Part shown: positions 47,837 through 59,569 of the stretch, in pieces
How the letters are laid out: each line of letters starts with the position of its first letter
Position numbering within the stretch: the stretch's first letter is position 1
Assembly (NCBI GenBank): GCA_021464245.1
Contig: JADCRB010000031.1
Coordinates: 1-64,000 of the forward strand
Origin: Carallia brachiata
Taxonomy: Eukaryota; Streptophyta; Magnoliopsida; Malpighiales; Rhizophoraceae
Direction: 5' to 3'
Length of the DNA stretch: 64,000 nt
Program-made: the position numbers and the translations under genes
Notes under the pieces: model-generated
The model's database searches: none
What the model was told of the DNA's origin: nothing
The model's input: the letters and a program-made list of their open reading frames with translations, nothing else

Positions 47837-50800
47837 TGGAAGAAAAATAAGTGGTACTTGGACAGTGGATGTTCTAAACATATGACCGGCATAGCCGAAC
47901 ATTTCCTTTCACTCAAAACCATTGATGGACATAAGGTAACATTTGAAGATAATTCTAAAGGTAAAATAATCGGCGTTGGAAAAGTCGGTAAGGGAAATTC
48001 TCCAACCATTGAAAATGTTTCTCTAGTTGATGGTCTTAAGTATAATTTACTTAGTATCAGTCAACTTTGTGATAGCGGATACAAAGTCTCATTTGAGCCC
48101 AATTCTTGTATTGTTTTAAATTCCAAAACAAATGAGATCTTATTTGTTGCCAATAGATGTGAAAATGTATACGCTATTGATTTTTACTCTCTTTCTAACC
48201 AAAATGTTAAGTGTTTTGCCTCTGTAAGTGAAGAATCATGAATATGGCATAGACGCTTGGGACATGCAAGTATGAAACAATTGTCCAAATTGAACAAACA
48301 CGATCTCATGGATGGACTACCCAAGCTTAAGTTTGAGAAGGACAAACTATGTGATGCTTGCCAAATGGGAAAACAAGTAAAATTCTCTTTTAAGAGTAAA
48401 AGGTATTGTCTACCTCCAAACCTCTTCAATTATTGCAGACGGATCTTTTTGGCCCATCTAGAGTCTCTACATTAGGCGATAAACATTATGCATTTGTCAT
48501 AGTAGATGATTATACTAGATTTGCATGGGTCTTGTTCCTTGCTCACAAAGCCGAGACATTCAAAGTCTTTGAAAGGTTGTGCAAACAGTTGCAAGTTGAG
48601 AAAGGATGCTCCATCACTTCAATTAGAAGTGATCACGGAGGAGAATTTGAGAATGAGAATTTCGAAAAATTCTGTGACACGCAAGGAATTTCTCATAATT
48701 TTTCGGCTCCGAGAACGCCTCAACAAAACGGGGTAGCCGAACGTAAAAATAGAACCTTGCAAGAGATAGCTCGAACTATGCTAAATGAGTTTAGCTTGCC
48801 TAAATATTTTTGGGCCGAAGGTGTCCATACAGCATGTTATGTGTCAAATCGGGTTCTAATCCATCCTTTTCTAAAAAAGACTCCCTATGAACTTTGGAAT
48901 GGGAGAAAGCCACGAATCAATTATTTCAAGGTGTTTGGATGCAAGTGTTTTATTTTAAACACCAAAGACAATCTTGGAAAATTTGATTCCAAGGCCGATG
49001 AAGGTATCTTCCTAGGATATTCTTCGACTAGTAAAGCATATAGAATTTTCAATAAAAGATCATTAGTAGTAGAAGAGTCCATGCATGTCAATTTTGATGG
49101 AACAAACCCCTTTAACACGAGAAAGGAAGATTCTTTAAATGATGCAGATATCAACAAGGAAGGGAGCTCAAGTGATACAACCAAAGGACACAAAAGATGT
49201 CCCTAGCACTGGAATTGAGCAACCTAAAGCTAGCACTTCCAACTTGAAAAATTCAGAAAGCTTGGAAAATGTTGTTCATAAATTACCAAGAGAATGGAAA
49301 CATGCCGGTAAATCATTTCAAGATCAAATTATTGGTAATGTTTCCGACCCCCTTAGAATGAGATCATCATCTAGAATTATGAACACTAACTTTGCACTCA
49401 TTTCTCAAATAGAGCCTAAAAAGGTAGAAGATGCATTGAGTGATGAGCATTGGGTGTATGCCATGGAGGATGAGTTAAAACAATTCGAGAAAAATCAAGT
49501 GTGGACCTTAGTTCCAAGACCTAACAACCATCCTATCATAGGCACCAAGTGGGTGTTTCGTAACAAACTAGATGAGAGTTGAAAAATAGTGAGAAATAAA
49601 GCAAGACTAGTGGCCAAGGGATACAATCAAGAAGAAGGGATAGATTACAATGAGACCTTTGCACCTGTGGCTAGATTAGAAGCCATTCGCATTCTGCTTG
49701 GATATGCATCCTCTATGAATTTTATTTTATATCAAATGGATGTAAAAAGTGCTTTTCTTAATGGTTATATTATTGAAGAAGTTTACGTTGAGCAACCCCC
49801 CAGCTTTGAAAGCATAAAATTCCCAGACCATGTTTTTAAGCTTTCTAAAGCTTTATACGGTTTAAAGCAAGCTCCTCGAGCTTGGTACGAGTGACTTAGC
49901 TCATTTTTAATGGAGAGAGGATTCTCAAAAGGTAAGGTGGACACCACGTTGTTCACAAAGAAAAGGGTAAAGATTTACTAATTGTACAAATTTATGTGGA
50001 TGATATTATTTTTGGTGCTACTAATGACTTTTTGTGCAAGGAATTTGCTTCTCAAATGGAGAAGGAATTTGAAATGAGCATGATGGGAGAACTTAGTTTC
50101 TTCTGAGGCCTACAAATCAAGCAAAGTAATGATGGAATTCTCATTAGCCAAACTAAGTATGCAAAGAAATTTTAAAGAAGTTTGGAATGGAGGATTCAAA
50201 GCCTTGCGGAACTCTGATGCCAACCTCTACTAAGCTTGATAAGGATGAAAATGATAAGAAGGTAGATGAAAAACTATATCGAGGTATGATCGGAAGTCTT
50301 CTTTACCTTACTGCTAGTAGGCCTGATATTATGTTTGCAGTATGTTTGTGTGCACGTTTTCAATCATCACCTAGAGAGTCTCATTTAGTTGCATTAAAAA
50401 GGATACTCCGATACATCAAAGGGTCTACCTGTTTAGGCCTTTGGTATCCTAGAAGTGAGTTATTTAATCTTATTGGTTATTCAGACTCGGATTGGGCTGG
50501 TGATAGACTTGATAGAAAAAGCACCACTGGTACTTGCTAATTTTTAGGAAATGCATTAGTCTCATGGTCGAGTAAAAAAAAAAATTCTGTAGCACTTTCA
50601 ACAGCCGAAGCTAAATACCTTGCTGCAGGTAGTTGTTGTTCGCAAATTCTTTGGATGAAACAAACTCTTATGGACTTGAAATTGCATTTTTCTAAAATTC
50701 CCATTTTTTGCGACAACAATAGTGCTATAAACCTCATCAAAAATCCCATTTATCATTCTAGAACCAAGCATATAGACCTTAGACATCATTTCATTCGTGA

Positions 50801-50936
50801 TCATGTACTTAAGGGAGATATTATTCTTGAGTTCGTCGGGACCAATGAGCAACTTGCAGATATTCTCATAAAGCCATTGAATGAAGATAGATTCATCAGC
50901 ATTAGAGAGCGTTTAAACATGATAGACGCATCTTAG
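47837..50936 (+). pseudogene. Sirevirus pol (PR-INT-RT-RNaseH), multiply broken
   Basis: Protease: WYLDSGCSKHMTG (about 47849-47887). GAG-pre-integrase: WHRRLGHASMKQL, CDACQMGKQ. Integrase core: TDLFGPS, SDHGGEFEN and NGVAERKNRTLQE carry the D,D,E triad, with LGYSSTSKAYRIFN after it. [40 protein letters not shown] and YVDDIIFGAT with the catalytic Asp pair. RNase H: YSDSDWAGD, DNNSAINLIKNP, KHIDLRHHFIRD. Lesions: stops at 48239, 49580, 49892, 50104 and 50538, and frameshifts near 48400, 49170, 49960 and 50170. Several stops sit where one C-to-T or G-to-A change would explain them, as expected from methylated, silenced DNA. No functional polyprotein is possible. Confidence 0.92.
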
Positions 50937-51600
50937 GCTCTCATTCATTGTTGGTTTACCATTGATTATGCATTTTTTTTTCTCTCTTTATTTTTTTGTT
51001 GTTCTCCACATTTTTATTATAAAAAAAAAAAAAACATTGTTTCACGCTGATGTCGTCGAACAGGTACGTTGATTATTCCTCTATCTTTTTTGGGTTTGGG
51101 TCGAGCTCTCTTTCTTATTGATGTTATGTGTGCTCTATTGGAAGTCTTCCTTATATACATATATATATTTATCTATTTGCACTTTTGCCACACACGAGAC
51201 ACATTTTTGGGACCAATTTATTATGTGCACTTTTGAATGACTTTTGTCTTTTGTGGGTCCATAATTCTTTCGTTCTTCTATATTTTTTTTTTAAAAAAAA
51301 AAACTGCTGTACACCCACATATGCTTGGCCACATACCACGTATCCCATTCTTTTACAGAACTTTGTCGGATCCTATTTCCTACCTTACAAAAATTCTGCA
51401 CCATATGTTTTGGACCTATAGCATTTTTTTTTTTAAGGAGAAGAGCCTAGATCATTCATACCTTCTCTACAGCTTATATTGAATTTTCTTCTACACCACA
51501 TAATTATTATTAATTTTTTTTTTGTCCCCGGTTTGACCAAACGTTCCTGGGCAACACTTTTGGTAAGCTTCTCAATTTTTTTTTTTACTTCTTACTATTG

Positions 51601-52353
51601 ATGGTGTCTTTTTCTTGGTCCTTTTTATTCTTAGTTGGGCAATTTTTTTTTTCTTCTATTTTGGTCTATATTTTTTTAGTACTCCTTATTTGGGCAATTC
51701 GCATCTCTAATTCTTCAAGATTCTCTCTTTTGGTTCCCAATTATTATTACCCATTTAGTTTGCACTCCCACTCTTTAAAAGCCTCCACTCGGCTTACATA
51801 TTCTTGCACCCACAGCCAGCTAAAATTCCCAGCCCGTAGCTCCTTTTAATTGGTGCAATTTTGTGCCTCTTCAGTCATCACCATAAAGCGCAGCAATTTC
51901 TCTCCTGAGCTAAGTCCCTCTATAGCCCGAAACTACCGTAAGGTGAAACTAAGCACTAAACCGTGGGCCTCAGTTTGCAAACAAGTGAACCCCCTTTCTA
52001 CGATTGTTCTTTCAGACTCAGACCCCTCTCCACACAAAGAAACTCAAACCCCTACACATAATCTGGAGCCCTCCTCTCCATTAGAAAGACCAACCTTCTT
52101 TTCGGGCTTCGAAAACAACACTCCTGCTAATATTCTCTATCAACAGACTCACGATATTACGGATTTGCGCCTTGCCATTGAGTATTTACGCGAAGATATG
52201 AGATTTTTCCGCGAATCTATTGAAGAGTTTCGTGACACCTTGGAGATGCTTGACAATGAATTCAGTACATGGACATATAACCAAAAGCGTTTAGCTTGTT
52301 ATAAGGCCTCCCTTTTTGATGACTCTAAAGGGGGAGTAGGAGACGATGATTAA
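51601..52353 (+). pseudogene. Third ORF of the Sirevirus element (envelope-like position)
   Basis: One frame runs from ATG 51601 to 52353 with a single internal stop at 51847. The N-terminal 35 residues are strongly hydrophobic (FSWSFLFLVGQFFFSSILVY then FLVLLIWAI), a potential signal anchor. The part after the stop (51850-52353, 167 codons) is hydrophilic with a Pro/Ser-rich middle and a probable coiled coil (LREDMRFFRESIEEFRDTLE), ending GGVGDDD. Sireviruses often carry an envelope-like ORF here, but I see no sequence match that proves homology. The T-rich first part could be non-coding. Confidence 0.5.
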
Positions 52354-52625
52354 CTCAATCTTTTTTCATTTGGGTCTTGTCTTTTTTCGTTTGGGTCTTG
52401 TTAGGATTCTATCGTAGTCAATTAGTGTGATGTCCTTTTGTCTTACATTTATGTCTGCTAAAATTCCATCATAGTCAATTCATGTGGTGTCTCTTTTATC
52501 TATTTATATGGAAGAAATTTCTAGTCATTATTTTTTATGCTCTTATTTGATTAATTTTCATACATGCATGGATTAAGGGGGAGTTTATAATTCTTCTTTG
52601 TTGTCATCATCAAAAAGGGGGAGAA
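52328..52625 (+). promoter_or_regulatory. Triple polypurine tract (AAGGGGGAG x3)
   Basis: aagggggag occurs at 52328-52336, 52575-52583 and 52615-52623; the last lies right before the 3' LTR and should prime plus-strand DNA. Repeated copies of this motif upstream of the 3' LTR are a recognised Sirevirus signature. Confidence 0.8.
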
Positions 52626-53087
52626 TGTCGATCATGTATTCTTTTGTTTTGATGAAGCCAACAACTCCTTTTAATTATCATTGACTTAATTGTTTTTGTG
52701 TGCAAGGAATTCCCTTTTGATGTTCCACTTCGGTGCATCCATAATTGGAGCTGTACAATTCTATTTAATTATTAAATTTGCCATATGGATCTTACGGTCA
52801 CACACCAATCTCACCACCATGTGTGACCTTAAAGAATCCATGCAGAATTCTTGTGCCATCTATTGAAGAACATGTGCTGGGTATGCAAATTTGGAAGGCC
52901 AACTAGCCAGGGAGTGTGCTAACCATGGATTTGAGAGTGTCATCCTAAGCTAACCATGAGAACTTTCCTTTATTTCATCAACCAACGTGGAACTTCCCTT
53001 GTGTGCATGTGCCAACCTTGCAAATTTCCTTATGGGATTTAATTGGTCCAATCAGCAGAAGATCAATCTCTTTAAAGCATATAGAAG
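52626..53087 (+). repeat. Truncated 3' LTR
   Basis: Matches 44685 to about 45150 and then breaks off after gcatatagaag. The last 760 bp, including the TATA region, are absent. Confidence 0.88.
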
Positions 53088-53751
53088 GAAGATCAGGCAG
53101 AGGCAAGATGTGGGTCTCAAGCCTTTTTCCTGATCTAAAACTTCATAATATGCATGCAGTTTATACGAATAACGGAACCATTTGGTCTATTTCATTTTTA
53201 AACTGCAAATGTTTAGGGGAGCAGAGCAATAAAGATTCAAGAGTTTTAGAATAGTTGAACCGAAGGATAATCAATAATTCTGAACCACTATATTTGAACT
53301 GATAGTTCATGAAAAATAGTTAATAAATAAAGTTGAAGATCATTTGAAATTTTAACATTTTACAGTTTATTATTGGAAAAAAAAAACAAACCATAAATGG
53401 ATCAAACCGTGCCAAACTAGATCAGACCGAACTAAAACCCAAATGGATCTCACAGTTGAATCAGAATCAGTGTAAAATTGAAATCAAAATGCGCAGTTAA
53501 CTGAATCATAAATTCTCCTAACAAAACTCGGCCCAAAACCGAATGGAAACTGAACTACAGTCAAGTCTATGAGCTCTATAGATTGAGTACTTCATCCAAA
53601 CTCTTGTTTCAGTTCAATTAATTATATGTCAATGTAAATGAAGCATAACTTTGTAACCTTGTTTCTAATATATTACCCCTAGTTCATTTGGTCTTTATAT
53701 ACCAGCAAGTGGTATAACAAGTTAGAGAGGGTGTGGTAATGCGATACTGAC
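53088..53751. other. Unassigned DNA between two retroelement fragments
   Basis: No frame or repeat partner was found. The stretch 53395-53560 has many aaccga/gatca-like short motifs and may be part of another element. Confidence 0.4.
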
Positions 53752-54485
53752 TCGATAATAATTTATTGCATGTCAAAGGTAATCGTGTATATGTTCCCAG
53801 TGGTGTAGGTTTTAAGAAGGAAATACTACGGGAGTCATATGATTCACAGTGGGCTGGTCATCCTAGTGTCGAGAGGATGATGACTTTACTGTCCCGCAAC
53901 TACTACTGACTAAAGATGGAAGATGACGTCGAGACATATATCAAGATGTGCATCACTTGTCAGCAGGACAAGACGGAGCGGCAGAAGGAGGCAGGTTTGT
54001 TACAGCGGTTACCCATTCCTACGAAACCATGGGTGTTCGTTTCGATGGATTTCATTGACAGATTCTCAAAGATTGATGGCATGAGATCTATCATGGTGGT
54101 GGTGGATCGGTTTTCCAAGTATGCGGTGTTTATTCATGCTCCTTCTTTATGCCAAGTGGAGGCAGCCGCTGAACTTTTCTACAAGCAGGTAATAAAGTAC
54201 TTCGAGTTGCCTGAAGATATTGTGAGCGATAGGGATCCTCATTTCACTGGCAGGTTCTGGACCTCATTATTCAATATAATAGGTTCAGAGTTAAAATTCT
54301 CTACTGCCAACCATTCTCATACTGATGGCCAGATGGAGCGGATCAATGGCCTACTTGAGGAATATCTTCGGCATTACGTGACGACAAGATAGAGGAATTA
54401 ACTCGAGTTGTTGGATTCGGCCCAATTTTGCTACAATCTTCAAAAGTTATCTTCCACAGGAATGAGTCCCTTTGAGTTAGTTATG
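53752..54485 (+). pseudogene. Ty3/Gypsy integrase fragment
   Basis: Reads, with stops, as the zinc-binding and core domains of a Ty3/Gypsy integrase: HPSVERMMTLLSRNYY, CITCQQDKTERQKEAGLLQ (second half of the H2C2 finger), then VFVSMDFI, VVVDRFSKYAVF, IVSDRDPHFTGRFW, STANHSHTDGQMERINGLLE (D,D,E triad) and MSPFELV. Stops at about 53908 and 54390 and no flanking LTR show it is a remnant. The core resembles plant chromovirus-type integrases and differs from the Tat element at the right of the window. Confidence 0.9.
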
Positions 54486-55104
54486 GATTTTTTATTTATA
54501 TCTATGTGAAGATTTTAGATGAAAATGAAATAAATTTTTTTTTGTTAAACAATAAAATCTTTATTTGGGTACTATTAAATAACTAGATTATCATAAATTT
54601 GTTTCACATAATTGAACATCGTTACAGTTGAATTTAACATGCATTTCCCCAATTCCAATCCATTAAGTACATAGTTAATTTGAGTGGTCGTAAATTCTGC
54701 CTTAGCCTTTTTTTTTTTTTTTTTGTCTTATTTATAAAATCTGTCCGCGTTTGTCCATTGAAAAATTGTATTGGATCGCTTCCCATCCACTCTACATATC
54801 TCAAAATATCTTTTTTAATATAAAATAACGGTAATAATAATAGGATTCTTCTAAAGGATATAAAAAATGATATAAAATAATCATACATATGAAAAAATTA
54901 AAAAAAAATTCAAAATTAAACTTTAAACATAATTAATATTGCCTTAAATATATAACATTACCTTAAATTCACTTAGTTGAACTTTAAACTTCAATTTTTT
55001 GATGAATTTTGTTTACACTTATAAGCACTCTATAATCATTTTCTATATTTTCTTACCTTTTCCAACAATAATAATCAAAACAATAACTAACATTATGACT
55101 TTCA
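54486..55104. other. Intergenic AT-rich
   Basis: No coding or structural signal. Confidence 0.5.
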
Positions 55105-55500
55105 CCGTGTGTTTGGAAAAAGGTTGGAAAAGAAAAGGAAAAAAAAAAAAACACAGAATCCTATGCATTTCAATTGTTTGGCAACAGAGCAGAAAATAAT
55201 TAGAAGGTAATGAGAAAATAGAAAAGCATGATGTGTCAGTGTGTGTGAGAAGAGAAAAAGAAAAAAAGATATAATAATTAAAATAGTCTCACTTTATTTA
55301 ATTAATTGTAGGAGTATTTTGTAATTTCAATCAATTATTTAACTTTTAATAAAAATATATTTGTCATTTCATCTTTTAACTTTTACTTATTATATTTTTT
55401 TTATATAATTCAAATATAAAATATTATTTTTTTACTATATTTTTATAATTTTTTTCATAATTTTTTTCCACCAAAATTTTACAATCTAAACAAAGTATTA
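55105..55500. mobile_element. Probable MITE related to the 'tttgtttgg' family
   Basis: The ends ccgtgtgtttggaaaaagg (left) and, inverted, taatactttgtttagattg (right) are loosely complementary. The body switches from A-rich to T-rich (tttcataattttttccacc) as in the other members. Confidence 0.4.
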
Positions 55501-56929
55501 GCTTGGAATCGTGCCATTTTTACCAACGGAAAGAAGAAGGGAAGGAAGATGGGACAAAACGAGGAAGAAAGCTGGCTGGCCCATAACAGTTTTTTGATTT
55601 CACAACAAAAAAAAAAAAAAAAATGGATGAGGAGAGAGACGTCGAAGAGAAAATAAATGGTAGGTCTCATCGAGTTTTTTGTTTATTTTAAAAAAATATT
55701 ATGAATATATAATTAAAATAAAATATGTATACAACTGACATAAAGAATGTATAAAATTTTTTAAAATATTATTTACACATTATCTTTGATTATATGTACA
55801 TCTTAAAATTCTTTGATAAAAGATAAAAAAACTTGTGAACTTACGATGCCCTCTGCGCATCACTGCACCCATCTTCCTTTTATGTCCCTTATACTTTAGA
55901 AAAAGTGGAGAAGGTGGTTATTAAAAGAGATGAATATTTTTTATCTTCTCTTATATTTGAGAAGAAGTGATGGAAGAGAGGAAAATTATAAATTTTTTTT
56001 GTCTGAAAATAGTGGAAAGTAGATGAGAGAAATATAAATATATTAAAATAACAATTTTATCTTTCATAATAAATTTTATTCAAATATTTTGTTTTCCTAA
56101 AATTGTAATTTTTAAATTATATGAGGGATAATTGAATTATTTAATAAATTTAATAGGAGAATCAATAACTTTCTTTACTTTTTAGAAGGATTAATTTGAG
56201 TGAAGTACGAAGAATTAATAAAATTTAAAACTTTTATCTCTTTTATTTTTAAATATTTTTTAAATATAATAATTTATATTAATTCTCTCAACTTTCTCTC
56301 AAAAAAAAAAAAAAAAAACACATTGTTAACAGGACTCCTTCCACAAAAATGCATTTCGTCCCTCCGACGCTGATGTACACATGCTGTATGCATCAAAGAG
56401 CCTTGACTAAGGTCCACAAGCATTCCTATAAAAAAAAAAAAACAAAAAAAGGGGCCACAAGCATTAATTTCCAGACACTCTGTGGGTTGAGTGCGATTTT
56501 GAAGCCGTACATTTTTAAGCTGTGAAGCGTGCAATTACACGTTCTTTTGCACGTCTAAAACTTTATTACATTTTTCAAATCGGTAATGGTCGTCGGATCG
56601 AAAATGCAATCACAGTCCAAAGATGATTGATCGTGATTTATATTAAAATATTAATCTTTAAATTATCCGAATTTTTGTTATCAAAAAAAAGTTACTGGAC
56701 GTGTAAATGATTAATTTTGATCGAATTAAACTTTAGATTTTCAAGTTGTATTAGTATGCATTTGCAACATTTTGTAGTTGCTGGTGGCTACCTATAAATT
56801 TGTTGATATATTTTGTGTGTAATAAGATTATTAGAATCAAACTGATTATAGAATCAAAAATATTAAAGAGTTAAAATTTAACTGATTAAACCAGTATTTG
56901 AATTAGTATATATATATATTATAACGAGC
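55501..56929. other. Intergenic, no gene seen
   Basis: AT-rich, poly(A) tracts near 55606 and 56301. Nothing recognisable. Confidence 0.5.
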
Positions 56930-58650
56930 GTAAATCTCGAGTCTACATCAGTTAGACTTGAAAAAATAAACTACAAATTACAAATAAAAATTTTAAAATA
57001 AAAGAAAATTTACGTGGAGTCAATCTTCATGAATCCTCTGATTAATGTTTCTGCGTGACTCTATCAAGAGTTGCACGAGTCTGATTTTGACAGAAACAAA
57101 TTTTACAGTTTTATCTTGAACTGGGTAGTACTGAAATTAGATCTGATGTAGACGTTTAGACTACGGTTAAAAACTGCAAAGATCTAATCTGACTCGATCT
57201 AGTTTGATTTCACCGAGAGTCGAAGGGACTTGTTTTCGAATGAGCTATCTGAACTTTACTAAGGGCCGTATGAGACTTAATCTCAATTAAATTTGTTATA
57301 TTTTAATATTTTAGATTTATACTCTCACTAATCCAGATCTGGTACGATCAGATAGTATAAACCCAAATACACTTGAAAATGGATACATAAATTTTTTTGG
57401 AGCTTATATCTGATATATATCTCAAAAAGGAGTTAGGACAGTATACTGCAATGTAAAAATACGTAAAAAAATAAGAAATTTTATTAAGAGATTTTCAAAA
57501 AAAAAAATTTTCTCTCAAGTTCTCTCTATTTTTCTATTTATAAATTTTCAGAATTTATTTTGAATTGGGGGGCACGGGCCTATTTATAGAACTCCAATTC
57601 CGTGTGAAAATTCACATATGAAATGAATATTTATAATTCTGCGGCCGGCATTGCATGTAAAAATACGTAAAAAAATAAGAAATTTTATTAAGAGATTTTC
57701 AAAAAAAAAAATTTTCTCTCAAGTTCTCTCTATTTTTCTATTTATAAATTTTCAGAATTTATTTTGAATTGGGGGGCACGGGCCTATTTATAGAACTCCA
57801 ATTCCGTGTGAAAATCACATATGAAATGAATATTTATAATTCTGCGGCCGGCATTGCCGATTTTGAAATTGGCACCGAAGACATTGACCTTTTTTTTTTT
57901 TTAATTTTACAAATGCTCCCACTTCAATGGTCGATAAAGAAGAATTTTGTAGATATAATCCGAATCGAGTTTTGAAATCCAGCTTGAAACTTAAAATATT
58001 TTGATGAATAATGAATATTGAAGTCTTCTATATCTGGCTAGCTCAACTGTTGTTAAATCGCAATTGGAAACTGATACGATTTTGAGGAAGTCAGCAGTCC
58101 AGCCAATATAGAAATTGAAACTCTGACTCTAGTTGATATTGAGCTTCTATAGCTTGCAAATAATTTTTTATATGTCTTGAAGTTTCACAGCTCTGGTGAG
58201 GATGATCCAATAGGTAAATATCTTGAACCTCCCAATGAGGAAGGCCTAGGATTACGGAACTTCAAGGCAAACTCACAGAGAGACAGGCTGTAGTGATAAT
58301 CCCCGAGTCTGTTTTGACGTAAGGAGGGTAGTTGGAACTTCTCCATCCGTCGCTACATCTGTAGATCCAGGAGGATGATCACAACTTCTCAGCTCGCTAC
58401 GACAGACGTGAACTAAGGAGAGTAGTTGAAACTCCATGACACCGATGGCGTTGGAGACTGAGTTTTGAGGGCTTTTAAAGATCCCTCGAGGAGAACTACT
58501 CATTCTCTTCTTAGCTCGTGCGCCTCTAACTTCTTGATCAAAGAACTTCCTGAGACAAGTGTAAAGACTAGTCAAAAAAGAATAGCTGAGGGGGTGAGTG
58601 TTATGACTCGGGCATGTATGATATATATACATACACCAAAGATTTTTTTT
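56930..58650 (-). repeat. Probable 3' LTR region of the Tat element
   Basis: This lies downstream of the minus-strand Tat integrase and holds an LTR-like promoter (ctataaataggcccgtg on the minus strand, near 57583 and again near 57786) followed by leader-like sequence. The true LTR ends cannot be fixed because the other LTR lies outside the window, so limits are approximate. Confidence 0.35.
57451..57857 (-). repeat. 204-bp near-identical tandem duplication containing a TATA promoter
   Basis: 57451-57654 (204 bp) and 57655-57857 (203 bp) are head-to-tail copies that appear to differ by one base (gaaaattcac versus gaaaatcac). Each has, on the minus strand, a TATA box in ctataaataggcccgtg and a downstream CT/GA-rich leader; on the plus strand each ends gcggccggcattgc. 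The near-identity shows the duplication is very young or was maintained. Confidence 0.92.
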
Positions 58651-58817
58651 TCTTTTAAAAAGTCAAAAAAAGGTGTGCAGAATCTAGTAGGGTTTTCCAC
58701 GTCCCTTTCCCCTGTAAGACATAAAAGACGCAACGACTAACGCGCCTCACAAAAATCGTTACCGTGTGCTGCAGGAGTCGTTACTATGTATTGCTAAAGT
58801 CGTTGCACCTTATCTTA

Positions 58818-59210
58818 TCAGTCGTCTTGGCGGGGTCCGAGGCGCAGCTCCAAGTCAAGCTTGACCTCGTCCGGTGGGCCAATGGTGTTGATGTCGCTTG
58901 AGCATTTCGGCTGGTTGATACTGCCGGAATATTCTGGAAAGAGAGGCAAAATTTCGCCGAAATGACTTCTTTTTGCTAGAAAAGTTCTTCCTAGACTTAA
59001 GTACCTAGAAGGGATGAACCTTTGGCTGACTCTGTAAGACCAACAGGACCAGTACGCATGCTCCCGTAGACTACGACTTTGATCAACATACCGTGGAGAA
59101 ACCATTGCAGTGGTAAAACTCAGGCCTACTTTATTTGAGGGTGAAGTTGTACCAGTGAGATCTACTATAGGAACGACAGGCTGTGTTTTGGAAATAGCAT
59201 CTCTCGGCAT
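58818..59210 (-). CDS. ORF ending in a SUPERMAN-type EAR motif, inside the Tat 3' region
   Basis: Minus-strand frame of 130 codons, MPRDAISKTQPVVPIVDLTG to the C-terminal KLDLELRLGPRQDD. LDLELRLG matches the EAR repression core (DLELRL) at the C-terminus of SUPERMAN-type C2H2 factors, which recruits TOPLESS-type corepressors. No zinc finger is seen in the ORF or clearly just upstream. It lies in the sense orientation of the Tat element, between its minisatellite and its probable LTR, a place where such elements carry extra or captured sequence. It may be a captured host fragment, an element-specific ORF or chance; no other part is recognised. Confidence 0.45.
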   Translation of the reverse strand: MPRDAISKTQPVVPIVDLTGTTSPSNKVGLSFTTAMVSPRYVDQSRSLREHAYWSCWSYRVSQRFIPSRYLSLGRTFLAKRSHFGEILPLFPEYSGSINQPKCSSDINTIGPPDEVKLDLELRLGPRQDD

Positions 59211-59569
59211 CGCTCTCTCCCTGTTTCTTCGATTTTGGAACTAAAAATATACATTTTTTCCTTCGACTACCCTTACCAGGCGCAGTCGTGAGACAAGTTG
59301 GAGAATTTGTGACGAGTTAAGGACAATACCTCAATTGTTGTAGAAGAACTCCTCCAAAATTTGCAGTTACGTCATAGTTGGGTGCCATCTTTTTTGGAGT
59401 GACCTTTCTTATTCCTTAACCTGTTGTTCTGCAGATGGTTCCATTTTTCTGCTGTAGAGGAGTAAAGGTCTGATATGCAGGAAAACTGAAGCGAGACTGA
59501 AGCAGAGACTCAGACTCAAACTCACGATCGCTTTTATATTTTTGGGTTGTTCACAGTTTATACTCATGC

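Larger units (their letters stand above)
44685..53087 (+). mobile_element. Sirevirus-type Ty1/Copia retrotransposon, decayed, 3' LTR truncated
   Basis: Order: LTR, tRNA-Met-type primer binding site, gag, protease, integrase, reverse transcriptase, RNase H, an extra ORF, three polypurine tracts, partial LTR. The order PR-INT-RT-RH defines Copia. The 1.2-kb LTR, gag with two zinc knuckles, extra 3' ORF and repeated AAGGGGGAG tracts are Sirevirus traits. Over the shared 460 bp the LTRs differ at about a dozen sites by eye, nearly all transitions, so insertion is fairly recent. It nevertheless carries at least eight stops or frameshifts and cannot move by itself. The 5' edge directly abuts the tandem array (flank ctaag); the right target duplication is lost with the LTR end. 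Confidence 0.9.

Noticed and set aside
58273..58632. 119-codon minus-strand frame near the Tat LTR
   Set aside because: No motif; overlaps likely LTR sequence. Kept only as part of the LTR region.
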